From the NCBI RefSeq assembly GCF_024648885.1, contig NZ_JANBBF010000012.1, positions 434,001 to 498,000 on the forward strand: a stretch of 64,000 bases of DNA, in the 5' to 3' direction. This document shows positions 25,359-33,229 of the stretch, in pieces; position 1 is the stretch's first letter; each line of letters opens with the position of its first letter. The stretch comes from Prauserella salsuginis. GTDB taxonomy: Bacteria; Actinomycetota; Actinomycetes; Mycobacteriales; Pseudonocardiaceae. A program made the position numbers and the translations under genes. Under the pieces are notes generated by a model, which did no database searches, was not told the origin of the DNA, and saw nothing but the letters and a program-made list of their open reading frames with translations.

Positions 25359-26770
25359 CGGGCGTCCTCCCGACCCAGGGTCGGCAGCGGGTGATCGGTC
25401 GTGGGGTGGCCGATCGCGTCGAACAGGGTGGCCGCGAGGACGATTCCCTCCCGGGCGATCGGTGCGAGCAGGTGCTCGTCGGGTGCGTGCTGCAGGCACC
25501 CGGGATACGAGTGCGGTAGCCACAGTGCCGGCATGCCGAGTACGTCGGTGAACACGAAGTTGGGCAGCGAGCCGCCGATGTTGGGAAGTACGGCGACGTT
25601 CCCGCCGGTGGCCTCCTCGAGCAACGCCCTGGCCCAGCGTGGCCACGGTCCGTCCACATCGGTGCGGCTGGCCGCGAACCGGCCGGTGATGCTCACGTCC
25701 ACCGTCGGATAGCCGTGTTCGGCAAGGTGGGAGGCGATGAGCTCGCCGGCTCTGTCGACGTCGGTGCCGGCGACGTAGCGCAGCTGCAGCACCGCCTTGG
25801 CCCGACCGGGAATGGCGTTGACGGGCCGGTCGACGTCGGCGGCGCCGAGGGCCAGGACTTCGAGGGTGTTCCAGCCGTACAGTCGCTCGGCCGGGGTCAA
25901 TCCGGGTTCGCCCCAGCCGTCGTCGGGCACCGGGTCACCGGGGCTCGCGGCCACTCGCACGTCGGCGAGCGCCTCGCGGATCTCGTCGGGCAGTTCGGGA
26001 GGGAGCAGCTCGGGGACGCGGATGCGGCCGTGCCCGTCGACGAGGCTCGACACGGCGCCGGCCAACGTCGTCGCCGGGTTGCGGAGAAGTCCACCCCAGT
26101 TGCCGGAATGGTACGAGTCGGTGCGCAGGTCGACGTCGAGTTCGATACCGAGGCCGCCGCGGGAGCCGAGGAACAGCGTCGGTGTGGCGGCGTCGAGCCG
26201 CGGGCCGTCGGAGGCGAGGAACAGATCGGCTGCCAGCAGCTCGCGGTGGGCGGCGGCGAACTCGGCGAGCCCGGGTGAGCCGATCTCCTCGCCCGTTTCG
26301 AACAGCATCGTCAGGTTGAATCCGAGCTCACCGTGTTCGGCCAGCAGCAGCCGCAGCGCGGCGAGGTTGACCAGGTGCTGGCCCTTGTTGTCGGCGGCGC
26401 CCCGCCCGTACCAGCGGTCACCGTCGACGGTGAGCCGCCACGGGTCGCGGCCGTCGCTCCACTGCTGTCCGAGCCCTTCGACGACGTCCGCGTGTCCGTA
26501 GCACAGCACGGTCGGCCGGTCCGCGGATTCGACACGGGTGCCGACGAGAAACGGTCCGCCCGCGGGGTCCGGATTGGCGTGTTCGGTGACGGTGCAGCCG
26601 AGCTCCGTGAGCGCCGGCGTCAGGACCTCGTCGAGGTATGCCTTGATCGCAACGCGGCCCTCGGCGGTCGCGCTTTCGGTTGGGTAGCTGACCAGTCGCG
26701 CAAGTTCGTCGCGGAAACCGCCGGAGTCGACGTAGCTCTCGGCGTTTCGGCGGATCTTCTCGGAAAGCAC
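25355..26770 (-). CDS. M20 family metallopeptidase
   Basis: 471 residues, ArgE/DapE/CNDP-like di-zinc peptidase. Metal-site motifs: CYGHADVVEG (His and following Asp), GRGAADNKGQ (bridging Asp), FETGEEIGSPG (Glu-Glu, catalytic base), ASDGPRL and the C-terminal His of PDEHLLAP. The lid/dimerisation domain lies between about 200 and 330. It hydrolyses dipeptides or N-acyl amino acids; the substrate is unknown. The GTG at 26770 is preferred because the frame extension to 26881 runs into the promoter shared with the divergent LysR gene; the ribosome site is weak. Coupled to the MFS gene. Confidence 0.85.
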   Translation of the reverse strand: MLSEKIRRNAESYVDSGGFRDELARLVSYPTESATAEGRVAIKAYLDEVLTPALTELGCTVTEHANPDPAGGPFLVGTRVESADRPTVLCYGHADVVEGLGQQWSDGRDPWRLTVDGDRWYGRGAADNKGQHLVNLAALRLLLAEHGELGFNLTMLFETGEEIGSPGLAEFAAAHRELLAADLFLASDGPRLDAATPTLFLGSRGGLGIELDVDLRTDSYHSGNWGGLLRNPATTLAGAVSSLVDGHGRIRVPELLPPELPDEIREALADVRVAASPGDPVPDDGWGEPGLTPAERLYGWNTLEVLALGAADVDRPVNAIPGRAKAVLQLRYVAGTDVDRAGELIASHLAEHGYPTVDVSITGRFAASRTDVDGPWPRWARALLEEATGGNVAVLPNIGGSLPNFVFTDVLGMPALWLPHSYPGCLQHAPDEHLLAPIAREGIVLAATLFDAIGHPTTDHPLPTLGREDAR

Positions 26771-26837
26771 GGAATCACCCCGGGCTGCTCGACGGTGCCT
26801 GGTCGAGCAGATTAGGGGATCGACACGGCGGTCACCA

Positions 26838-26874
26838 TTGCCGTTTTCGCCATCGACCGTTCTAATATCGGCAA
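26838..26874. promoter_or_regulatory. Inverted repeat in the lysR-M20 divergent promoter
   Basis: Arms TTGCCG (26838-26843) and CGGCAA (26869-26874) flank an AT-richer centre (TTCTAATAT) between the M20 gene and the divergent lysR. Position suits a LysR-type site controlling the M20-MFS pair. Confidence 0.4.
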
Positions 26875-26892
26875 CGCTCACGAAAGGCGGTC

Positions 26893-27831
26893 GTGATGCA
26901 GCTGCTGCCGATGGGACTGGCCTATTTCGCGGAGGTCGCCCGGACGGGCTCCGTCACCAAGGCGGCGGAGTCGTTGCAGGTCGCGCCCTCCGCGATCAGC
27001 AGGCAGGTCGCCAAACTCGAGGCGGACCTGCGTCTTCCGCTGTTCGACCGTAAGCCACGCGGCATGGTGCTGACCGACGCCGGGGCGCGACTGTTGGCGC
27101 ACACGCGCCGCAACGAGGCCGAGTCGGCGGCGCTCGTCGACGAACTCCGCGCCGGCTCGGCCCACGACGTGCGGCCGGTGATCGTGGCGTGCTCGGAGGG
27201 TTTCGGCAGGCGGCTCGTGCCCCGCGCGATGGCACGGTTTCGCCGCGAGCGTCCCGAGGTGACGTTCGAATTGGACATCGTCTCCCGGCAGGAGGCGACC
27301 CGGCGCGTGGCGGAGGGTATCGCCGACATCGCCGTGACCTACGCGATGGGACCGCAGCACGACGTACGGGTGGAGTGCGCGAAGGTCACCGACGTCGCCG
27401 CGATCGTGCCCGCGGGCCATCCGCTGGCACGGCGAGAACGCATCGGGCTCGCGGAGCTGTGCGAGTACCCGCTGGCGCTGGCCTCGCCCAGCACCAGCCA
27501 ACGCGAGCTGTTCGACCTCGGCGCCGGCATGGAGGGCCTGACCGTGACGCCGGTCCTCGTGTGTGACGAACTGGCGCCGCTGCACGAGTTCGTGCGCGAC
27601 GGTGGCGGTGTCGCGCTGATCGGTGATCTCGGTGACCTGGACCGCGACGGGTCCTCCGACGGCGTGTCCTACGTCCGGCTCGACCATCCGGTGTTCCGCC
27701 AGCGGGAGGCACAGGTCCAGACGATGCCCGGCAGGAGGCTGCCTGCGCCGGCCATGCAGTTCACCGGTCTGCTGGTGTCGCTGCTGCGCGGCCAGGCCGG
27801 CGACGACCCGGCGGCCGCGGGAGCGGTCTGA
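26893..27831 (+). CDS. LysR family regulator of the M20-MFS pair
   Basis: 312 residues from the GTG at 26893 (the ATG at 26896 is equally possible; GAAAGGCGG precedes both). HTH: GSVTKAAESLQVAPSAISRQVAKLE, then LPLFDRKPRGMVLTDAG. The effector domain begins VIVACSEGFGRRLVPRAMARF, a variant seen in LysR proteins of the amino-acid/peptide-utilisation type. Divergent from the M20 peptidase and MFS genes, hence their likely regulator. A hairpin at 27847-27882 ends the unit. Confidence 0.88.
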   Translation: MMQLLPMGLAYFAEVARTGSVTKAAESLQVAPSAISRQVAKLEADLRLPLFDRKPRGMVLTDAGARLLAHTRRNEAESAALVDELRAGSAHDVRPVIVACSEGFGRRLVPRAMARFRRERPEVTFELDIVSRQEATRRVAEGIADIAVTYAMGPQHDVRVECAKVTDVAAIVPAGHPLARRERIGLAELCEYPLALASPSTSQRELFDLGAGMEGLTVTPVLVCDELAPLHEFVRDGGGVALIGDLGDLDRDGSSDGVSYVRLDHPVFRQREAQVQTMPGRRLPAPAMQFTGLLVSLLRGQAGDDPAAAGAV

Positions 27832-28197
27832 TCCACGCGCCGCGTGCGCGTGCGGCGGCCTCGGCTCGTGTCGCCGCACGCGGGCACGGATTCCGGCGAA
27901 GCCGCCGGCGTGTCCGATCAGGACGCCGCACCGCACCCCGGACGTCCCCTGGAGTGCCTTCGCGCGGGAGATGCGCGCCCGCGGATAAGGATTCGTTCAT
28001 CTCGGCCCCATGAAGTCCTCATTCGCCGCCCATAGCGTCCTGTCCGGTGAGAGCGCGGGAATCGTGCGACCACCGACCCAGCGCCACCGGGCCAGCGTCG
28101 TCCCACCGTTGCCGTCCAGCCAGGGCCGCACTGACACCTGCCGCCGGAACAGCGTCGGCCGTGCACGTGCCGCCCGAACAGTGAGGAGAACCGCACC
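27832..28197. other. 366-base intergenic region
   Basis: Holds the lysR terminator at its left end and presumably the promoter of the P-loop gene near its right end (GAACAGTGAGGAGAACCGCACC, written here only as the ribosome-site region 28176-28197). No credible ORF; short frames on either strand have no supported start or conserved content. Confidence 0.4.
27847..27882 (+). terminator. Hairpin terminator after lysR
   Basis: CGCGTGCGGCG (27847-27857) pairs with CGCCGCACGCG (27872-27882), perfect 11-bp stem, 14-base loop, 15 bases after the stop. Confidence 0.7.
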
Positions 28198-29319
28198 ATG
28201 ACCGTTTCCACGGAACAGGACCGCACGCTCGTGCCGCCGACCTGGCCCGAGGCAGCGCCGTCCCCGACGCGCCTGAGTCCCGACCGGCTGCGGCGCGCGA
28301 AGAAGGCCTACACCACTCGGTTCGTCGCCGCCGGTATCGATGCCTCGCCCGAGGGGTACGGCCTGCTCGACGGTCCGGACGTGACCCCGCAGCCGGGCGA
28401 GGTCGTGTTGGCGAGGGTGGAGGCCATCGGGATGCACAAGCGACTGGAAAGCCCCGTCGGCCGCAGGCAGACGCTGTTCCCGGGCGACGAGATCCTGGTC
28501 GCCTACGGCCACCGGTACGCCCCCGACCAGTTCGAAGCCGTCGTGCCCGGCGATCTGGGCCCGGCACATCTCGTCGCGGCGGGCGGCATCGCCGCACTGG
28601 CGACCGACAAGCACCGGGACATCGAGGACGCAACGGCGATCCGCCCGCTCGGGCTCCTCGCCGACGCCCACGGCGTCGTCGCGCTGCGCCGCCACGCCTC
28701 GCGGGCACTGCTGCCGGACACGACCGTCCCGGCCCGTACCGCGGGACCTGCGGTCATCGGCGTGGTCGGTACCTCGATGAATTCCGGAAAGTCCACCACC
28801 GCCGGCTCCCTCATCCGAGGGCTGGCCCGGTCCGGGTTGCGGGTCGCCGCGGGCAAGGTGACCGGCACCGGCGCGGGCGGCGATCCCCACGGGTTCGTGG
28901 ACGCGGGCGCGTCCGAGGTCCTCGACTTCACCGATTTCGGTTTTCCCACGACGTTCCGGCTGGCCCACGACGAGGTGCGCGCCGTCCTGCTGTCGTTGGT
29001 GACGCACCTGTCGGACCCGGGGACGGACGTGGTCGTGCTCGAACTCGCCGACGGTCTCTACCAGGAGGAGACGGCCCGGCTGCTCGCCGACCCGCTCTTC
29101 GCCCGGGTGGTCGACCGGGTCGTCTTCGCGGCGGACGGGGCGGCCGGAGCCGCGGGCGGTGTGGCCCTGCTCGCGGAGCGAGGGGTGCCGGTCGGAGCGG
29201 TCAGCGGGGTCCTCACGTCGGCGCCCCTGGCGATGCGGGAGGCACGGTCCGTGCTGGACGTGCCGGTGATCGACACGCTTTCGCTCGCCGAACCCGACGT
29301 GGCGACGGCGTTGCTGTGA
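28198..29319 (+). CDS. P-loop NTPase of unknown function, DUF1611-like C-terminal domain
   Basis: 373 residues. Residues about 60-170 form a beta-rich N-terminal part with no motif I recognise (PGEVVLARVEAIGMHKRLESP, here as a landmark at about 63-83). Residues about 185-373 are an NTPase with Walker A GTSMNSGKSTTAGSL, followed by AAGKVTGTGAGGD and VLELADGLYQEE as a likely Walker-B-like strand. The pattern recalls the P-loop half of DUF1611/dethiobiotin-synthetase-like proteins. A GAGGAG site precedes the ATG. It overlaps the next gene by four bases (GTGA); that partner is an ABC exporter with a dead nucleotide-binding domain, so this NTPase may be its energy or regulatory partner (speculative). 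Confidence 0.7.
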   Translation: MTVSTEQDRTLVPPTWPEAAPSPTRLSPDRLRRAKKAYTTRFVAAGIDASPEGYGLLDGPDVTPQPGEVVLARVEAIGMHKRLESPVGRRQTLFPGDEILVAYGHRYAPDQFEAVVPGDLGPAHLVAAGGIAALATDKHRDIEDATAIRPLGLLADAHGVVALRRHASRALLPDTTVPARTAGPAVIGVVGTSMNSGKSTTAGSLIRGLARSGLRVAAGKVTGTGAGGDPHGFVDAGASEVLDFTDFGFPTTFRLAHDEVRAVLLSLVTHLSDPGTDVVVLELADGLYQEETARLLADPLFARVVDRVVFAADGAAGAAGGVALLAERGVPVGAVSGVLTSAPLAMREARSVLDVPVIDTLSLAEPDVATALL

Positions 29320-31019
29320 CGGCCTCCGACGTCCCACCGGACGCGGCGGCTCGGGCGGCACCGGCAGCGGCATCCCTGCCACCGCTGCTCACCGGCCGCA
29401 GAAGGACGATGGTCGCGCTGCTCGTGTGCGCCGGACTCGGACAGGCGGCGCTGGCCGGTGTCACCGCCCTGAGCATGCCGCGGCTGTTGCAGGCGACACC
29501 GGCGGATCGATGGTTCTGGGTGGGAGTGCTGCTGCTGGCTGCACTGTGCATGAGCGGTGTTCGCGTCGCCGAGTGGATCCTGGCCGAGAAACTCGGCCAG
29601 GACTATGTGCACCAGCTGCGCCGCGGTCTGCTGGCCGCGGCGCTCGCGGAGGGGCGTGGTCCGTCGTTGGGGACCACGATCGCCCGCGCGACCAACGACC
29701 TCGCCGCGGTGCGCAACTGGATCGCGTGGGGTATCGCCCCGCTGGCCGGTGCGGTGCCGCTGGTCGCGGGGGTGCTCGTCGTGCTGGCGCTGGTGCATCC
29801 GGTGTTGGCGGGAGCGGTGGCGGTGCCGATCGTGCTGCTCGTGGTCGTGTTCGGACTGCTGGCGCGGACCGCGTACCTGCGTGCCCGCAGCGTGCGCGCC
29901 GCTCGCGGCAGGCTGGCCGCGCAGGTCAGTGACACGGTGGCGGCGGGCACCGTGATCCGCGCGGCCGGCGGCGTCCGCCGCGAGCTCGGCCGAATCGCCC
30001 AGCGCAGCGCCGACGTGCGGGCGACCGCCGTCCGCCGTGCCCACGTCGCCGGATACCTCCGCGGCGCCGCCGTCGGCGCGGCGGCGATCGCCACACTCGG
30101 AGTCGTCGTCGCGGGCGCGTGGACGGGGCTCGAGCACGCGGTGGTGGCCACGACGATCACGATCGTCGGGGTGCTGACGACGCCGATCCACGACCTCGGC
30201 CGCATCGTCGAATACCGGCAGTCGTTCCTGGCGGCCCGCCGGATCCTCGCGCCCGCGCTCGTCACGTCACCGCCCGATGGGAGGCAGGCAAGGACGCAGG
30301 CGCCACGCCAGGGCGATCCGGGACCGTCCGGGGTCCACGTGCACGACCTGTGGCTCGACGGCAACCGGGTGCCCGGCCTGGTGGCCGCACCGGGAGCGCG
30401 CGTGGTGCTGCGCAGCGAGAATCCCGAATGGGTCGACGCCGTCATCGGCTTGCTCGCGGGCACCACCACGGCCGGTGGCAGGGCGCGGGGCTGGGTACGG
30501 GTGTCCGGACAGGACCTCGGGAGTCTGGCGCCGGAGGAGCGTCGGCGGTACGTCGGCTTCGCGGCACGCGGCGCTGCTCTCGAGCGAGGCACGATCGCCC
30601 GCGCGGTGCGCTACCGCCATCCCGCCTCGACGGAGCCGGTGGACCGGGAGCTCGCCGCCGTCGGGCTCGCCGAGCGGGTCCGGAACCTGCCGAAGGGGGA
30701 GCGGACCACACTGCGCCGCGGGGGAGAACCGCTGTCGCCCGCCGAGCGCGCACGGTTGCAGCTCGCTCGCGCGTGCTACTGGCGGCCGCCGTTGCTGGTC
30801 CTGGACCGCATCGAGGAGCAGCTGGGCGCGGGTGGTGCGGACCTGCTGCGGGGCGTGTTGGCCGACTACCCGGGCGTGGTCGTCCTGGCCACCGACGCGG
30901 CCGAGGACATCGCCGGCGAACCCGAGGTGTGGGACCTGACCGCGGCGGCGGGCGAGCGGGCCCGCGCGACGTCGGCGGGCTTCGGCAGGGACCGGCATCG
31001 CACCGAGGGCGTCCGGTGA
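29316..31019 (+). CDS. ABC exporter-like protein with a degenerate nucleotide-binding domain
   Basis: 567 residues: a six-span ABC exporter membrane domain (about 28-310) fused to an NBD-shaped domain (about 335-545). The NBD has lost its catalysis: at the Walker A site it reads LRSENPEWVD (366-372 region, no Gly-rich loop or Lys), the signature is LSPAE (473-477) instead of LSGGQ, Walker B ends LLVLDRI with Arg 498 replacing the catalytic Glu, and the H-switch is Asp 527 (VLATDA). The frame is intact over the whole length and the fold-defining hydrophobic pattern is kept, so this looks like a selected pseudo-ATPase and not a decaying gene. GTG start overlaps the P-loop NTPase gene upstream. 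Confidence 0.82.
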   Translation: MTASDVPPDAAARAAPAAASLPPLLTGRRRTMVALLVCAGLGQAALAGVTALSMPRLLQATPADRWFWVGVLLLAALCMSGVRVAEWILAEKLGQDYVHQLRRGLLAAALAEGRGPSLGTTIARATNDLAAVRNWIAWGIAPLAGAVPLVAGVLVVLALVHPVLAGAVAVPIVLLVVVFGLLARTAYLRARSVRAARGRLAAQVSDTVAAGTVIRAAGGVRRELGRIAQRSADVRATAVRRAHVAGYLRGAAVGAAAIATLGVVVAGAWTGLEHAVVATTITIVGVLTTPIHDLGRIVEYRQSFLAARRILAPALVTSPPDGRQARTQAPRQGDPGPSGVHVHDLWLDGNRVPGLVAAPGARVVLRSENPEWVDAVIGLLAGTTTAGGRARGWVRVSGQDLGSLAPEERRRYVGFAARGAALERGTIARAVRYRHPASTEPVDRELAAVGLAERVRNLPKGERTTLRRGGEPLSPAERARLQLARACYWRPPLLVLDRIEEQLGAGGADLLRGVLADYPGVVVLATDAAEDIAGEPEVWDLTAAAGERARATSAGFGRDRHRTEGVR

Positions 31020-31170
31020 CGGCGCCCCGGAACGGGCTGCTGCGTCGTCGTGGGGCTGCTGCGTCGTGGGGGCTGCGGAGTGCACGGCCGGAACGGCGAC
31101 TCCCGCGGAGCCGCTCGCCGGCGGTGTCCGCTGATTGCCTGTCGCGGTCGCGGCGCGCGATCATGCCTCG

Positions 31171-32141
31171 ATGGGCAGTGGATCCTACGACGGGCGTTAT
31201 CCACCGATCGAGCCGCACGAATCCGGGATGCTGGAGGTCGGCGACGGCCATTCGGTCTACTGGGAGGTGTCCGGCAGCCCCGGCGGCAAGCCCGCCGTCG
31301 CCCTGTACGGTGGTCCCGGCACCGGCAGCTCTCCGCGAATGCGGAGCCTGTTCGATCCGGACCGCTACCGCCTGATCCTGTTCGACCAGCGCAGCTCCGG
31401 GCGCAGCACCCCGTCGGCGGCCGATCCGGTCGCCGACCTGTCGGCCAACACCACCCAGCATCTCGTGGCCGACATCGAGGCGCTGCGGGTGCACCTGGGG
31501 ATCACGCGCTGGCTGGTGTGGGGCGCCTCGTGGGGCGTCACGCTCGCGCTCGCCTACGCGCAGGCGCATCCGGAGCGGGTGACCGAGTTGGTGCTCGCGG
31601 CCGTGACCGACGGCGACCGGCGCGGCACCGACTGGATCACCCGCGACATGGGCCGCGTGTTCCCGCGTGAGTGGGAACGGTTCCGTGACGGCGTGCCCTC
31701 CGCCGAGCGTGACGGCGACCTGGCGGCCGCCTACGGCCGGTTGCTCCACGATCGCGACCCCGAGGTCCGCGCCGAGGCCGCACGCCGATGGTGCGAGTGG
31801 GAGGACACCCACATGTCGCTGGCCCCGACGCGGAGCCGTACCTGTCGGTCGCCGACCCGGTGTTCCAGCTGACGTTCGCCCGCCTCGTGACCCACTACTG
31901 GTCCCACTGCAGCTTCCTGGACGACGGGCAGCTACTGCGTGACATCGAGCGGCTCCACGGGATACCCGCCGTGCTGATCCACGGACGCTACGACGTCAGC
32001 GGTCCGCTCGACACGGCGTGGGCGCTGCATCGCGCCTGGCCCGGCAGCGAGCTGGTGGTCCTCGACGACACCGGACACCGTGGCGGCAGCATGACCGCGG
32101 CGATCACCGCCGCCACCGACCGTTTCGCACCTGGGGCGTGA
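31171..32141 (+). pseudogene. Proline iminopeptidase (alpha/beta hydrolase) broken by a frameshift
   Basis: The first part (from the ATG at 31171) reads as a prolyl aminopeptidase: oxyanion segment YGGPGTGSSP, FDQRSSGRSTP, and nucleophile elbow GASWG with Ser 120. Similarity switches frame in the C-run at 31823-31826 (GGCCCCGAC): restoring one C joins HMSLAP to DAEPYLSVADPVFQL, and the rest follows with catalytic-type Asp in GRYDVSGP and His in DDTGHRGG, ending at 32141. Full-length family members are about 320 residues, matching the joined length. A single-base deletion in a homopolymer may be a true mutation or a sequencing error. Confidence 0.8.
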
Positions 32142-32478
32142 ACAGGATCGGCGGAAATGTACGGAGTCGACGACAGGTCAGCGGGCCCTCGGCCCGACAA
32201 GCAATGTGTGCCCCCGGTGAGACTCGAACTCACACTTGCACGATTTTGAGTCGTGTGCCTCTGCCAATTGGGCTACGGGGGCGGGTGGGCTGCCGACTGT
32301 ACTCGACGCGACACAGCGGGCGGCATTCGGGTTACCACGTCCGGCGGCTGCTGTGGTTTCCGGCGTGTGATCACCTTGCGTGGCGAAGGCCATCGTCACG
32401 ACCGGCCGGGGAACCGGTAACCTGCACCTAGCGGAAACCGCTATGTCTTGCCTGATCGATCGTCCCAGGAGGAGCCCT
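32142..32478. other. Intergenic region containing a tRNA and the pdtaR promoter
   Basis: Besides the tRNA at 32209-32282 it holds a 15-base inverted repeat TAGCGG-AAA-CCGCTA (32429-32443), 36 bases before the pdtaR start. The repeat may be an operator or a leader hairpin. Nothing else recognised. Confidence 0.5.
32209..32282 (-). tRNA. tRNA with CAA anticodon (Leu), short variable arm
   Basis: 74 bases, CCA not encoded. Acceptor GCCCCCG pairs with CGGGGGC, discriminator A. The anticodon stem CACGA/TCGTG holds loop CTCAAAA, giving anticodon CAA (32246-32248 on the plus-strand numbering), which reads UUG leucine codons. T-arm stem GTGAG/CTCAC with loop TTCGAGT. The variable region is only about five bases (CAAGT), a class I shape, whereas canonical bacterial tRNA-Leu is class II with a long variable arm. 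The D-stem has one C-A mismatch. The gene is clear; charging identity is less certain. Confidence 0.85.
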
Positions 32479-33093
32479 GTGACCGAAGCGGCTACCGAGG
32501 CCAGCGAAGGCGCCGCCGCACCCCAGCGCCGTGTGCTGGTCGCGGAGGACGAGGCGCTGATTCGCCTCGACCTCGTCGAGATGCTGCGCGAGGAAGGCTA
32601 CGAGGTCGTCGGCGAGGCCGGCGATGGTGAGGAAGCCATCAAGCTGGCGACCGAGCTGAAGCCCGACCTCGTGATCCTCGACGTGAAGATGCCGAAGCTC
32701 GACGGTATCGAGGCCGCCTCGAAGATCACGGGTGACCGGATCGCCCCGGTGGTGATCCTGACCGCGTTCTCACAGCGTGACCTCGTCGAACGGGCACGCG
32801 AGGCCGGGACGATGGCCTACCTCGTCAAGCCGTTCGCCAAGCGCGACCTGGTGCCGGCGATCGAGCTGGCCGTGAGCCGGTTCGCCGAGCTGCAGGCACT
32901 CGAGTCCGAGGTGGCGGGTCTGACGGACCGGCTCGAGACCCGGAAGGTGATCGACCGCGCGAAGGGTCTGCTCATGTCCCAGCAGGGACTGAGCGAGCCG
33001 GACGCGTTCCGGTGGATCCAGCGCACGGCCATGGACCGGCGTTCGACGATGAAGGACGTCGCCGAGGCCGTGATCGAGAGCATCGCCGACTGA
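32479..33093 (+). CDS. pdtaR: Response regulator with ANTAR RNA-binding domain
   Basis: 204 residues. Receiver domain at about 17-130: acidic pocket Glu 23/Asp 24, phosphoacceptor Asp 68 in VILDVKMP, Thr in ILTAFS and Lys in LVKPFAKRD. ANTAR domain at about 140-200: LETRKVIDRAKGLLMSQQG with conserved Ala and following DAFRWIQRTAMDRR. PdtaR is phosphorylated by PdtaS and binds tandem hairpins in mRNA to prevent termination. The GTG at 32479 has AGGAGGAG upstream; a longer frame from 32380 would cross the inverted repeat. The location near polA is conserved in actinobacteria. Confidence 0.93.
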   Translation: MTEAATEASEGAAAPQRRVLVAEDEALIRLDLVEMLREEGYEVVGEAGDGEEAIKLATELKPDLVILDVKMPKLDGIEAASKITGDRIAPVVILTAFSQRDLVERAREAGTMAYLVKPFAKRDLVPAIELAVSRFAELQALESEVAGLTDRLETRKVIDRAKGLLMSQQGLSEPDAFRWIQRTAMDRRSTMKDVAEAVIESIAD

Positions 33094-33135
33094 CGCGAGC
33101 GGGACCGGGCGCCGTCCCGGGTCCCCGAACCGCAC

Positions 33136-33171
33136 CGGGCCCCGTCACCACACCCGTGGTGACGGGGCCCG
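33136..33171 (+). terminator. Strong terminator after pdtaR
   Basis: CGGGCCCCGTCACCA (33136-33150) pairs perfectly with TGGTGACGGGGCCCG (33157-33171), 15-bp stem, 6-base loop. It also lies downstream of the convergent gene at 33230 and may serve both. Confidence 0.85.
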
Positions 33172-33229
33172 TGTCGTCGGAAGCCGCAACGGCCCGCGTC
33201 GGAGCCGGAGTCGGCAGCACGGCTCCGTG

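Noticed and set aside
31020-31170. Possible small gene between the ABC protein and the iminopeptidase
   Set aside because: No frame with a ribosome site or plausible composition.
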